A stretch of DNA of 47,129 bases from Candidatus Sulfotelmatobacter sp. (lineage in GTDB: Bacteria; Acidobacteriota; Terriglobia; Terriglobales; Acidobacteriaceae), in NCBI GenBank assembly GCA_030040725.1, contig JASHTD010000467.1:1-47129 (forward strand). The letters run 5' to 3'. Shown piece by piece: positions 32,688 to 40,854 of this stretch. The notes beneath the pieces were generated by a model, which worked only from the letters and a program-made list of their open reading frames with translations, was not told the DNA's origin and did not search any database. Numbering within the stretch: position 1 is the first letter of the stretch; every line of letters starts with the position of its first letter. Position numbers and translations under genes: made by a program.

Positions 32688-35600
32688 CTAGAAGACGAAT
32701 TTCAAGGCTGCCTGCATCAGACGCGGCGGGGCGGTGCTGACTACATCCCCGAACGACGAACTGTTGATGTTGCCGTTTACCGAGGCCGGTCCGTAAAACT
32801 GGGCGTGGTTGAACACGTTAAAGCCTTCGAAACGAAACTGCAGGGACTTGGACTCGCCAAGAAGCAGAGTTTTTTGCAACGCGAGATCGTAATTGTCCAG
32901 TCCCGGCCCAAAAAAGAACCGGCGTTTGGCATTGCCCGGAGTGCCCAGAGGCTGCAGGCTGAAAAGCGAAGTGTTGAAGTAGGGCTGGCCATTGCGCGGG
33001 TTGGAATTCAATTGCAACGGGCCGGGAGTGTATTGCGGCTCATCGACGCCGTAATTGTTGACTCCGTTGGGCTCGGCGCCCAGCAACGAATTGTCGCCGT
33101 AGTTGAGCAGCGTAACCGGAAAGCCGCTGCTGAAGCGGGTAATGCCGGAGATCGTCCAGCCGTTTGTCCAGCCATTCGCCACGCGGAAAAAACGAGGCAG
33201 TGGAAGCTCATAGGCGTAGCTGGCCACGAAATTCTGTTGCACGTCGAAAGCGGAGAGAGCGCGGCTAAGCGAAGCATTGATCGGGTTTACTTCTTCGCCG
33301 AGGTTCGAAGATTCGTCGAGTGACTTGCTGAAGGTGTAACCGGCAAAAAGTTGCAAAGCTCCGTTGGTGTGGCGCAGGTTAAGCTCCAGCGCATTGTAAG
33401 TGGAATTGCCGATCGTGGACTGATTGGTATTGCTGCCGAAACTCGGGCCGAGTGGTCCGCGGGTTCCATTCACGATTCGGCCAGATGCGGTGGTGTATAC
33501 ATTATTTTCGCCGAAAGGCCCGCAGGTTGCGGATCCCGGCGCTACTTCGCTGGTCTGGCTCAAACTAAGGCACAGAGCCGGATCGCCAGGATTGGATTCC
33601 ACCAGCACCAGAAGACGATGGGCCTGATTGCCGACATAGCTGGCTGTAAGCAAGGTCTTGTCACCGAGTTGGCGCTCGATGGAAAACATATATTGCTCGG
33701 TATAAGGGATGCGGTTGTGGATGGAATAACCCGGGATGCCGCTGATCGGTTCATACTGCGACCAGTCGATGCTGGTGTCTGGATGGCTACTGGAGGCATT
33801 CAGTGGCGCAAGATCAACGGGAAAATACTGGCCCAGATTGTTTCCGTTGGAAGCGGTTACAAATGGATCGGAAAACAGCGGAGGAGCCGGGCTGCTGTAA
33901 GTGGTTCCATAAGGAGCGTTGGCTGCAAGCACGCCGATCGTGAGCGCCTCGATCGACGTGTAATACATTCCGAAACCGGCACGAATGCTGGTCTGGCCCG
34001 GACCACCCAGGAGCTTGCCAAGAAAACCGTCGCCGAGCCGAGGTGAATAAGCCAAGCCAAGGCGCGGCGCAAATTCGTCGCCCGGAGGCGCGAGCGTGCG
34101 CCGCACTCCCGGATCCGTGGGATAAAGAATTCCGGCTGGCGCGCCGGGAAATACTACAGATTGTTTGCCCGGTTCGGTCGTCGAAATCTGATTGTACTTT
34201 TCGTACCACGGCTCTATGCGATCCCAGCGCAAACCGTAGTTGAGCGTGAGGCTCGAATTAACCCGCCAACTATCCTGGCCGAAGAGGCCTGCATACTTGT
34301 TGCGGCCGTAGAAGGGATCGAGCTGGCTCTGATTGTATTGGCTAGGAATGCCGAGCAGGAAATCGGCAAAGTCCGAGCCCGTCTCGCTTCCGGTGAAAAG
34401 AAAACTTCCATTGAACTGGGCAATCGGATTCACGTTGACCTGATCGAAGTGAAACTCGCCTCCGACTCTCAGCGTGTGGCGTCCGATTACTTTCGAGAGA
34501 CTATCCAGCCACTGGTAGGTATTATTCGCCTGCTTCAGTTCGTTTGTATTCGTGCCGGTGGAGAAATTATTGAAGACGAGATTTTCCACTCCTGCGCTCT
34601 GAGGAGCGAGAGCGATGATGGAAGGCGATCCCGAAGAAGTGGTAAATCCCTGCGACGCCAGGCTCACGCCGAGACCACCTAGCGGTTTCCCCAAATCATT
34701 GAAAGAGCGCATATAGCTGAAGTGGGCTTCGTTGACCGCGGTGGTATTCAGCGTCTTTATTTCGCCCAGGCTGAACAGCTGTGCTCGACCCAGATAAAGG
34801 GCGTTAAAGCCAGGAACGCTGGCTCCTCCCTGAGCGACCGGATAAGGATTATTCAGCGAATAGTCGTCGAGGAAGTAATAGGCAGAGACCAATCCCCAGC
34901 GGGTGTTGGCGTCGAGGCGCAGCGCGCCCTTGTCATCGCGCAGAGCCTGATTGTTCGCGGAGGTGGAAAAGAAATTTCCCTGTTGATTGGGAATGGGGAT
35001 GTACTGCAGCAGATGCCGGGCGGGAGTTGACCAAGCACTGCCGGGAATTTGCAATGTCGGAAGGACGCAAGCATGCGGAGTGCTGGTTCTCGAGGTGTAG
35101 TTCGGGCTCGAGCAGCCGGGGAAATAGTACGGCTCTCCGGCGAAAATCGGATGGCCGAAGCTTTGGGTGAGCGTTCCGGCCCAGCCGGGACCGTTGACCA
35201 GTGTGGGTGTAACTGCTGATTCCCCGTTGATTGTCTGACTTGTGTAGAAGGAACTGGCCAAGTCGCTGAAGTTTCCGTTGCGTTCGTCGATCGAGGGGAC
35301 GGGGATCAGTCCGGTATCGACTCCCTGACGCTGGCGCGTACCCTGGTAGTCGGAAAAGAAGAAAATCTGGTTGCGCCGGATGGGACCGCCAAACGTCCCC
35401 CCAAACTGGTTTTGAATGAAAGTGCCGCGATCCGGGGAGAAATAGCTGCGTGCATCGAGATCCGTATTGCGTAGAAATTCGAAGAGATCGCCATGAAAAG
35501 AATTAGTGCCCGATTTGGTGACTACATTGATCTGGCCTCCGCTGAATTCACCATATTCCGCGTCGAAATTGCTGGTGAGAATGCGAAACTCGGCGATGGA

Positions 35601-36365
35601 GTCCAGATTGGGAATAATTGCTGTTCCCATGTTGACGTCTTCTTCGGAATCGCTTCCATTCACGGTAAAAGCATTGGCAAATTCTCGTTGGCCGTTAATT
35701 GAAATCGTGCCTGGATTCAGTTCGCCGGAGGGTGAGAGCGCGCTCGCGCCCACATCCTGCACAGTTTGTGACCTAATCGAAGTGGCCGGGGCAACTCCGG
35801 GCTGAAGCGAGAGAAGATCGGTATAACTGCGTCCATTCAAGGGCACGGACGTGATCTGCTGGCTATCGATGAACTCACCTAGCTGGCTGGTGCCCGTCTC
35901 CAAACGCGCGGCTGTCTGACTCACTGTGACCTGATCCGACCGTTGACCAACCTGCAGAGTGACATCCAGGACGAGGGCACTGTCGAGATCGAGAGCAATT
36001 GCGGTGCTTCGGTAAGGTTTGAAGCCGGCGTGATCGACTTCGAGAACGTAGTTGCCGACGGGGAGAACGGGGAAGCTGTAGCGGCCTCGGCCGTCGGTTC
36101 GATTTGATTGCCGCAACCCATTGCCCAGATTCAGCAGGGCGACCGAGGCATCCGTGACGGAGGCGCCTGAGGCATCTTTAACCGTCCCGGAAACGCTGCC
36201 GCCTACACCAGCCCAGGCCATAGCCACTGAACAGAGCAGAAATAAGAAAAGGCTCCGGACACATCGCAGGCTGAATTTTCGCGTACAAGCGGTTCCATAG
36301 GAACCTAGTTGCAAATCAGTCGCATCTGGATCGACTATCAGAGCCGCGATTGTGTACAGGGCCAT
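32688..36365 (-). CDS. Second Oar-like TonB-dependent outer-membrane receptor
   Basis: About 1225 residues. It has a long signal peptide ending SLFLFLLCSVAMAWA, a carboxypeptidase-regulatory domain (GSVSGTVKDASGASVTDASVALL), a plug with NGRSYTDLLSLQPGVAP and QINVVTKSGTNSFHGDLFEFLRN, and a barrel ending ALKFVF. It parallels the receptor at 5423-8962 block for block (for example QNQFGGTFGGP and DYQGTRQ in both). No glycoside hydrolase is attached to this one; the divergent neighbour is a Fur-family regulator, so metal or siderophore traffic is the more likely cargo. The start is uncertain: ATG at 36365 has no ribosome site, and in-frame TTG codons at 36314 and 36401 lie inside the repeated regulatory element, so the true start may be further downstream. 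Confidence 0.92.
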   Translation of the reverse strand: MALYTIAALIVDPDATDLQLGSYGTACTRKFSLRCVRSLFLFLLCSVAMAWAGVGGSVSGTVKDASGASVTDASVALLNLGNGLRQSNRTDGRGRYSFPVLPVGNYVLEVDHAGFKPYRSTAIALDLDSALVLDVTLQVGQRSDQVTVSQTAARLETGTSQLGEFIDSQQITSVPLNGRSYTDLLSLQPGVAPATSIRSQTVQDVGASALSPSGELNPGTISINGQREFANAFTVNGSDSEEDVNMGTAIIPNLDSIAEFRILTSNFDAEYGEFSGGQINVVTKSGTNSFHGDLFEFLRNTDLDARSYFSPDRGTFIQNQFGGTFGGPIRRNQIFFFSDYQGTRQRQGVDTGLIPVPSIDERNGNFSDLASSFYTSQTINGESAVTPTLVNGPGWAGTLTQSFGHPIFAGEPYYFPGCSSPNYTSRTSTPHACVLPTLQIPGSAWSTPARHLLQYIPIPNQQGNFFSTSANNQALRDDKGALRLDANTRWGLVSAYYFLDDYSLNNPYPVAQGGASVPGFNALYLGRAQLFSLGEIKTLNTTAVNEAHFSYMRSFNDLGKPLGGLGVSLASQGFTTSSGSPSIIALAPQSAGVENLVFNNFSTGTNTNELKQANNTYQWLDSLSKVIGRHTLRVGGEFHFDQVNVNPIAQFNGSFLFTGSETGSDFADFLLGIPSQYNQSQLDPFYGRNKYAGLFGQDSWRVNSSLTLNYGLRWDRIEPWYEKYNQISTTEPGKQSVVFPGAPAGILYPTDPGVRRTLAPPGDEFAPRLGLAYSPRLGDGFLGKLLGGPGQTSIRAGFGMYYTSIEALTIGVLAANAPYGTTYSSPAPPLFSDPFVTASNGNNLGQYFPVDLAPLNASSSHPDTSIDWSQYEPISGIPGYSIHNRIPYTEQYMFSIERQLGDKTLLTASYVGNQAHRLLVLVESNPGDPALCLSLSQTSEVAPGSATCGPFGENNVYTTASGRIVNGTRGPLGPSFGSNTNQSTIGNSTYNALELNLRHTNGALQLFAGYTFSKSLDESSNLGEEVNPINASLSRALSAFDVQQNFVASYAYELPLPRFFRVANGWTNGWTISGITRFSSGFPVTLLNYGDNSLLGAEPNGVNNYGVDEPQYTPGPLQLNSNPRNGQPYFNTSLFSLQPLGTPGNAKRRFFFGPGLDNYDLALQKTLLLGESKSLQFRFEGFNVFNHAQFYGPASVNGNINSSSFGDVVSTAPPRLMQAALKFVF
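36305..36329. promoter_or_regulatory. Fur-type box 1 of a 25-bp repeat
   Basis: First copy of a 25-bp element with core TTGCAAATCA next to GTCGCATCT. The inner 21 bases form an imperfect dyad (TGCRA on one side, YGCA on the other). It recurs with one mismatch 87 bp away. It lies in the divergent region between the Fur-family gene and the receptor gene, so it is a candidate metal-responsive operator. If the receptor starts at 36365, this copy would fall inside its signal-peptide coding region. Confidence 0.6.
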
Positions 36366-36391
36366 GGATTGAAGGGGTGGTTCGAGGCGAT

Positions 36392-36416
36392 CTAGTTGCA
36401 AATCGGTCGCATCTGG
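36392..36416. promoter_or_regulatory. Fur-type box 2 of a 25-bp repeat
   Basis: Second copy, identical to the copy at 36305-36329 except G for A at one position. A further GTCGCATCT occurs at 36475-36483, followed by TGCAACCAGTTGCGAC up to 36503, a partial third copy just before the fur ribosome site. The cluster could control both divergent genes. Confidence 0.6.
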
Positions 36417-36517
36417 TACATGCTTTAGTATCGATTCGACAATCGCCAGGGGTCAAGCGTTGGCGCAAGTTTTCGTCGCATCTCAGCTGCAACCAGTTGC
36501 GACACGGGAGGTCTCCG

Positions 36518-36964
36518 ATGCCACTACCACAAACCGAAATGCCGGGGCGCCTGCAGGCCTATTGCGCGGAGCGCGGTATCCGCATGACCCAGCAAAGGCG
36601 CGCCATCCTGCGCGTGATGGAAACCGCCAGCAAACACCTCGACGCGGCACAGCTGTTGCGCAAGGCGCAGAAGCTCGATGCCAGCGTGGACCGCAGCACC
36701 GTGTATCGCACGCTACGGCTGCTCAAGCGGCAAGGGCTGATCGACGAACTCGATCTAATGCATATTCACGGTGAGGGTCATTATTACGAGCGCAAGCTGA
36801 ACCGCGACCACATTCACATGGCCTGCCTGCGCTGCGGAAAGATTATGGAGTTCGTCAGCGACATATTTGAGAAGCTGAAGGGCCAGGTGGAAAAGGACTG
36901 CCGTTTCCGGATTGTAGTTTCGCGGCTGGAGATCGGCGGTTACTGTGCAAATTGCTCAAAATAA
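36518..36964 (+). CDS. Fur-family metalloregulator
   Basis: A 148-residue protein. The N-terminal winged helix runs to about residue 90, with RMTQQRRAIL opening it and DRSTVYRTLRLLKRQGLI as the recognition region. The dimerisation domain has a metal-site segment NRDHIHMACLRCGKIMEF and a second cysteine pair YCANCSK; the two CxxC motifs give the structural zinc site common to Fur, Zur and PerR. The start at 36518 is chosen because GGGAGG lies 6 bases upstream. It is divergent from the second TonB receptor, and the intergenic repeats suggest it regulates that gene and itself. Which metal it senses (Fe, Zn, Ni or peroxide) cannot be decided from sequence alone. Confidence 0.93.
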   Translation: MPLPQTEMPGRLQAYCAERGIRMTQQRRAILRVMETASKHLDAAQLLRKAQKLDASVDRSTVYRTLRLLKRQGLIDELDLMHIHGEGHYYERKLNRDHIHMACLRCGKIMEFVSDIFEKLKGQVEKDCRFRIVVSRLEIGGYCANCSK

Positions 36965-37015
36965 ATCTCTTCCGAACGGGAAGTCAGAGCTCTTTTGCAC
37001 CTGCTGGCACCAAAT

Positions 37016-37049
37016 AAAAAAGCGCCCTAGACTTTGCAGTCCAAGACGC
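37016..37049 (-). terminator. Intrinsic terminator of the sigma/anti-sigma operon
   Basis: On the minus strand GCGTCTTGGACT, loop GCAA and AGTCTAGGGCGC make a 12-bp stem (three G-U pairs) followed by six T residues. It lies about 137 bases after the anti-sigma stop codon and 52 bases beyond the end of the convergent Fur gene. Confidence 0.85.
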
Positions 37050-37185
37050 CTCGGCAGCCCTCCCCCAGAACTGCCAAACCACGAAAGCGATGTTAAAGAA
37101 CCGCTAATTCTCTGTAAACGTCACTTTGGTAATGGAATTAACGGTTTAGAAGGCATTCGAGCGAAGCAACGTTTTCAAAGGGAAA

Positions 37186-38277
37186 CTACTGTTGCTTGCG
37201 CCAGGTCTGGCCATTGTCGGAGGTGGTCCAAATCTCGCCCGCGGAAGTGGTGATTTTCCCCTGTTGCGGGCTGGAAAATTCAATTGCGGTGATATCGCCG
37301 GCCGGCTGGGCGCCGGAGGCCGACGGAAGAACCTGCTGCCAGCTGGTTCCCGAATCGCTCGAATGATAGAGGATCGTGCCTGAGCCGCCAGCCCAAACTT
37401 CGGGCCCTATCGCGGCCACAGCGCGGAAGGCGATTCCGTTCTGTGCCTGCCCGACTGCGGCGTTTACGCTCACGTCTTGCCAGGTTTTTCCTGCGTCAAA
37501 AGAACGCTGCAGCCCGCCGTTCGCCGTGACGGCCCAGCGCGGTGATGCACGCTGCATGAGGGAGGGCGCCGTCTGCAATGTAAGGTTAGGAGGCGCAAAT
37601 GCCGGTGCGGTAGCTCCGGAAGCTTGCGTGGGAACCGCGGCCTTTGCTTTGACTACATCGGAGTTTGCGTAGGACTGATATGGCGATGTGGCCTGAGCCT
37701 GCTTCTGGATGAGTTGGTCGGTCGGGCGATTACGAGCCATCGTGGTGGTTTCTGCGTTGAGTTTCTTTGCGCGGTCGCCTGAAATGCCGGTGTAAGCAGC
37801 CGGCTGACGATCGCGGCTTGCGAACGTCGAGCTTGGTGCTTGCGACCTCTCTTGCGAGAATGGTGCAGACTGCGCCGGCGAAACGTTAGTTTGCCCAGCA
37901 ATCATCTGGGTAGGCTGCAAGGAACTCGAAGCCAACTCGGCCCGTTGGGCCTGCCGGTGCTCGTATCGGAAGGCGCCCGCGGAAATCAGCGCAAGAATCG
38001 CTGCGCTTGCGAATCCCCAGCGAATGGCAGGCAGGCTTAACCAGCCGGGCCGCATGAAGCCTCGGCCGGGGACTGTTTCGGGCTCGGCCTCCGGCGTAGC
38101 CAACGCGATAATCTGGCGGCATTCGGCACAGCGGGCCAGGTGGTCGAGTAAAAGAGCCCGTTCCGATTGAGCCAGTGATTGCTCGGCGAACGCAGCAAGC
38201 AGATCGGGTTCAGGATGCGGATCAGTGATGGCCATCCCTTGCAACCGCTGCACCACGATTTTAGGAATGTCCTGCAT
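37186..38277 (-). CDS. Anti-sigma factor-like protein with extracytoplasmic Asp-box domain
   Basis: A 363-residue single-pass membrane protein. Residues about 25-55 form a zinc-binding anti-sigma segment with the H-x3-C-x2-C motif (His46, Cys50, Cys53, in LLDHLARCAECRQII). A transmembrane helix (WGFASAAILALISAGAF) lies near residues 85-100. After a low-complexity linker, the C-terminal third carries three Asp-box repeats: SFDAGKTW (259-266), SSDSGTSW (306-313) and TSDNGQTW (352-359). Such repeats build sialidase/Ycf48-like propeller blades, so three of them are only part of a propeller. The protein follows the sigma factor by 104 bases on the same strand, the usual sigma/anti-sigma order. I infer that the outer domain senses a signal and releases the sigma factor. 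Confidence 0.8.
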   Translation of the reverse strand: MQDIPKIVVQRLQGMAITDPHPEPDLLAAFAEQSLAQSERALLLDHLARCAECRQIIALATPEAEPETVPGRGFMRPGWLSLPAIRWGFASAAILALISAGAFRYEHRQAQRAELASSSLQPTQMIAGQTNVSPAQSAPFSQERSQAPSSTFASRDRQPAAYTGISGDRAKKLNAETTTMARNRPTDQLIQKQAQATSPYQSYANSDVVKAKAAVPTQASGATAPAFAPPNLTLQTAPSLMQRASPRWAVTANGGLQRSFDAGKTWQDVSVNAAVGQAQNGIAFRAVAAIGPEVWAGGSGTILYHSSDSGTSWQQVLPSASGAQPAGDITAIEFSSPQQGKITTSAGEIWTTSDNGQTWRKQQ

Positions 38278-38381
38278 TAGCGCGTCTCTGTGTTTTCGTT
38301 TCCGAACTTCTTTGTTTCCAAACTGTAGTGCTCTCCGAACTCCTGTTTCAAGATTGAGCTTTTCAAAATTCGGTCCGGAAT

Positions 38382-39323
38382 TCAGCTTTTGGCTCTTCGT
38401 GCTGCCTTCTGCTCGAACTGCAAGCTGTCCTTCTTTTCGGAGAACGCCGGAACTGTCGATTCTTGCGCCAAACTACGCCGAATATTTATTTGTAAGTCGC
38501 GTACATCCACGTCGAGGGCCTCTTCGGCCTGGCGCCGGCCCATGCCTTGCTGCACAAGCCCGCTTAGAATTTTCTTACGCAGCAGCTTGGCGAGCTTATC
38601 TACTTTGCGGCTGATGGTGGATTCATGCACCCGCAACATGCGCGCCACTTCCGCCAGTGTGCGGCCGTCGAGATAGTAAGTGGCAAGCACGAATCGGTCC
38701 TCACCGGGTAGCTCGCCAAGAGCTGCGTCGGTCGCGAACGCAAGCCGTGAATCCGCCGCCGGAACTGGCTCCGGCTCAGGCGCGGCGAACTGCACGCCCT
38801 CCTGGTTTTCTTCCTCGAGGCTAACCAGCCGCTTGGTCCGGCGATAACGGTTCACGAACTCCTGCGCCAGCACCGTGCGCAACCAGCCTTCGAGCGATCC
38901 CCGGCCGGTAAACGATGCCAGCTTCGAAACACGTTGGCCGTCGCGCAGAGTTGTGCCGTAAAGCTCGGCATAGAGGCTGTCGGCCAAGTCGCGGGCCGCC
39001 GAATCCTCACGCGCGATCCGCAACGCGGATTGATAGAGTTTTTCGCGATAGCGAGTGAGAAAAACTTCCCAAGCGGCGTTATTGCCGGCGGCGCAGGCAC
39101 GAGCCAGTGCGAGCTCCTCGACTCTTACCGTCAGAAGAAAGGTGCGGCATTCGTTGTGGTTGGCGCTATGAGGAAGGTATTTTGCGGTAACTTCGCACAA
39201 AATTTCGGTAAATTGTTCGCCGGTCACGCCAAACGTTTCGCAGCCGCTCTTGGCGTGCAGCTCCGCCAGTAGTTCTGCGACTGCCGACCGAACTGGCGCT
39301 GGAATGGTTTTCGTAAGGCTCAT
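38382..39323 (-). CDS. RNA polymerase sigma factor, sigma-70 family (ECF-like)
   Basis: A 313-residue protein with sigma region 2 (about 75-125, NNAAWEVFLTRYREKLYQSALRIARED, with DLADSLYAELYG) and region 4 (about 205-255, LPGEDRFVLATYYLDGRTLAEVARMLRVHESTISRKVDKL). It is longer than a minimal ECF sigma because of an N-terminal extension of about 70 residues and a charged C-terminal tail (QFEQKAARRAKS). It has no region 3 or 1.1. The anti-sigma-like gene follows downstream. The divergent gene across a 281-base gap encodes a secreted propeller protein that might be a target. ECF-type regulation through the anti-sigma is inferred from context. Confidence 0.87.
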   Translation of the reverse strand: MSLTKTIPAPVRSAVAELLAELHAKSGCETFGVTGEQFTEILCEVTAKYLPHSANHNECRTFLLTVRVEELALARACAAGNNAAWEVFLTRYREKLYQSALRIAREDSAARDLADSLYAELYGTTLRDGQRVSKLASFTGRGSLEGWLRTVLAQEFVNRYRRTKRLVSLEEENQEGVQFAAPEPEPVPAADSRLAFATDAALGELPGEDRFVLATYYLDGRTLAEVARMLRVHESTISRKVDKLAKLLRKKILSGLVQQGMGRRQAEEALDVDVRDLQINIRRSLAQESTVPAFSEKKDSLQFEQKAARRAKS

Positions 39324-39443
39324 TCGATAAGAGATACGGCGAAAAGCTGTCTTCTGATGCTACCAATTCATTAGACGCTCGTAATATTAATTTTCGTGGC
39401 AAGAGCGGAGTCTTTTTGCGTGTTGCGCGGCTGAGACCGGTTT

Positions 39444-39468
39444 CTTAGGTCCAAGGGACTGAGGTTTT
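39444..39468 (+). promoter_or_regulatory. Hairpin plus T-tract in the leader of the propeller gene
   Basis: CTTAGGTCC (39444-39452) and GGACTGAGG (39456-39464) form an imperfect stem with loop AAG, followed by TTTT. It lies about 140 bases upstream of the propeller start, in a region with no plus-strand gene before it. It could be an attenuator-like element. Downstream, CGAAATAGAGTAAAG (about 39476) and CGGAAATTGTGTAAAAG (about 39511) look like a degenerate direct repeat. Confidence 0.3.
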
Positions 39469-39604
39469 CCTATGCCGAAATAGAGTAAAGTTATTTCCGG
39501 ACCCACTCGTCGGAAATTGTGTAAAAGCGAGACAGCCATGTCGGGGATTCCGTATTGACGCTTTGCTTGTGCGGACCGAGGAAACTCAGAGGAGAGTGAA
39601 ATCT

Positions 39605-40666
39605 ATGCAAGCCAGTTTGCTAAAGCGCATCTTGACCAGGAAAAACTTCGTCTCCCGCTTGCTGCCACTGCTTACACTGTTTACCGCCGTCGCCGCGCTG
39701 GCTGCGTCAGGGCCGGGATACAAAGTTGTCAAGACTTACAAAATTGGCGGAGAAGGTGGTTGGGACTACATGACCACCGATGCTTCGGCACGCCGGCTTT
39801 ATATTTCGCGATCCAGCCATGTGATGGTACTCGATCTTGATTCCGGCAAGCAGATTGGCGACATTGCCGATACGCCAGGAGTTCACGGCATTGCGCTCGC
39901 TCCGGAACTGGGCCGCGGATTTACCAGCAACGGACGCGAAGGCACGGTCAGTATCTTCGATATGAAAACGCTGGCGACTAGCGGCAAGGTGAAGGCGGGA
40001 GAAAATCCCGACGCGATTCTCTACGATCCGGCGACGAAACGAGTATTCACCTTTAACGGCCGAAGTCACGACTCGACGGCAATCGACGCTGAAAAAGGGA
40101 CGGTGGTGGGCACGATCAAGCTGGATGGCAAGCCGGAATTTGCAGCCAGCGACGGCAGAGGCGAGATTTTTGTCAACATCGAAGACAAGAGCGAACTCAC
40201 CGCGATTGACGCCAACAAGCTCGAGGTCAAGACTACCTGGCCGCTCGCGCCCTGCGAAGAACCAAGCGGGCTCTCGATGGATACGAAGCATCGCCGACTG
40301 TTTGTCGGCTGCGATAACAAAATGATGGCCGTGGTGGACGCCGACAGCGGCAAGGTGTTGGCTACACCGGCGATCGGCGACGGTGTGGACGCAACCAGAT
40401 TTGACGAAGGAACTGGCCTTGCCTTCGCCTCGTGCGGCGAAGGGGTGCTGACCATCATAAAAGAAGAGTCGCCGGATAAATTCGCGGTGGCGGAGACCGT
40501 TCCCACGCAAAAGGGCGCGCGCACCATGGCGCTCGATCGAAAAACGCACACCGTTTACACCGTGACGGCAGACTTCGGCCCACCGCCGGCTCCAACGGCC
40601 GACAATCCGCATCCGCGCAGATCGATTGTGCCGGACACCTTCGTGGTCCTTGTCGTTGCCAAATGA
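39605..40666 (+). CDS. Secreted YncE/YVTN-type beta-propeller protein
   Basis: A 353-residue exported protein (signal peptide SRLLPLLTLFTAVAALA). The body has seven-fold beta-propeller repeats of the YVTN kind: RRLYISRSSHVMVLDLDSGKQIGDI, GRGFTSNGREGTVSIFDMKTL, KRVFTFNGRSHDSTAIDAEKGTVV, RRLFVGCDNKMMAVVDADSGKVL and HTVYTVTADFGPPP. Such proteins bind ligands or partners in the periplasm; no catalytic motif is visible. The ATG at 39605 is chosen because it starts the signal peptide and has GAGGAG about 10 bases upstream. It is divergent from the sigma/anti-sigma pair, so it may be controlled by that sigma factor. Its cargo or partner is unknown. Confidence 0.85.
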   Translation: MQASLLKRILTRKNFVSRLLPLLTLFTAVAALAASGPGYKVVKTYKIGGEGGWDYMTTDASARRLYISRSSHVMVLDLDSGKQIGDIADTPGVHGIALAPELGRGFTSNGREGTVSIFDMKTLATSGKVKAGENPDAILYDPATKRVFTFNGRSHDSTAIDAEKGTVVGTIKLDGKPEFAASDGRGEIFVNIEDKSELTAIDANKLEVKTTWPLAPCEEPSGLSMDTKHRRLFVGCDNKMMAVVDADSGKVLATPAIGDGVDATRFDEGTGLAFASCGEGVLTIIKEESPDKFAVAETVPTQKGARTMALDRKTHTVYTVTADFGPPPAPTADNPHPRRSIVPDTFVVLVVAK

Positions 40667-40854
40667 GCGGGCAATTCCGATCCGCACGAGCTCGATTGCG
40701 GCTGCAATAAGACGTACGACTTTCTTGCTCGGCGCCACGTGTTCAAGCGTCGGTTCGGCTAAATCCTTCGACGAAGAATGCCATCTAATGTCTTAGAGCC
40801 ATTTGCCGCGGCTCAATGCATCTCCATGGCTGCGAAGCCTGCTGGACCTGATGA

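Noticed and set aside
32451..33323. Plus-strand frame of 290 codons
   Set aside because: It spans the thioredoxin start and the end of the second receptor in antisense and has no recognisable motif.
39707..40738. Minus-strand open frame of 343 codons opposite the propeller gene
   Set aside because: The opposite strand encodes a clear YVTN-type propeller with a signal peptide; the antisense translation is Arg/His-rich with no recognisable motif.
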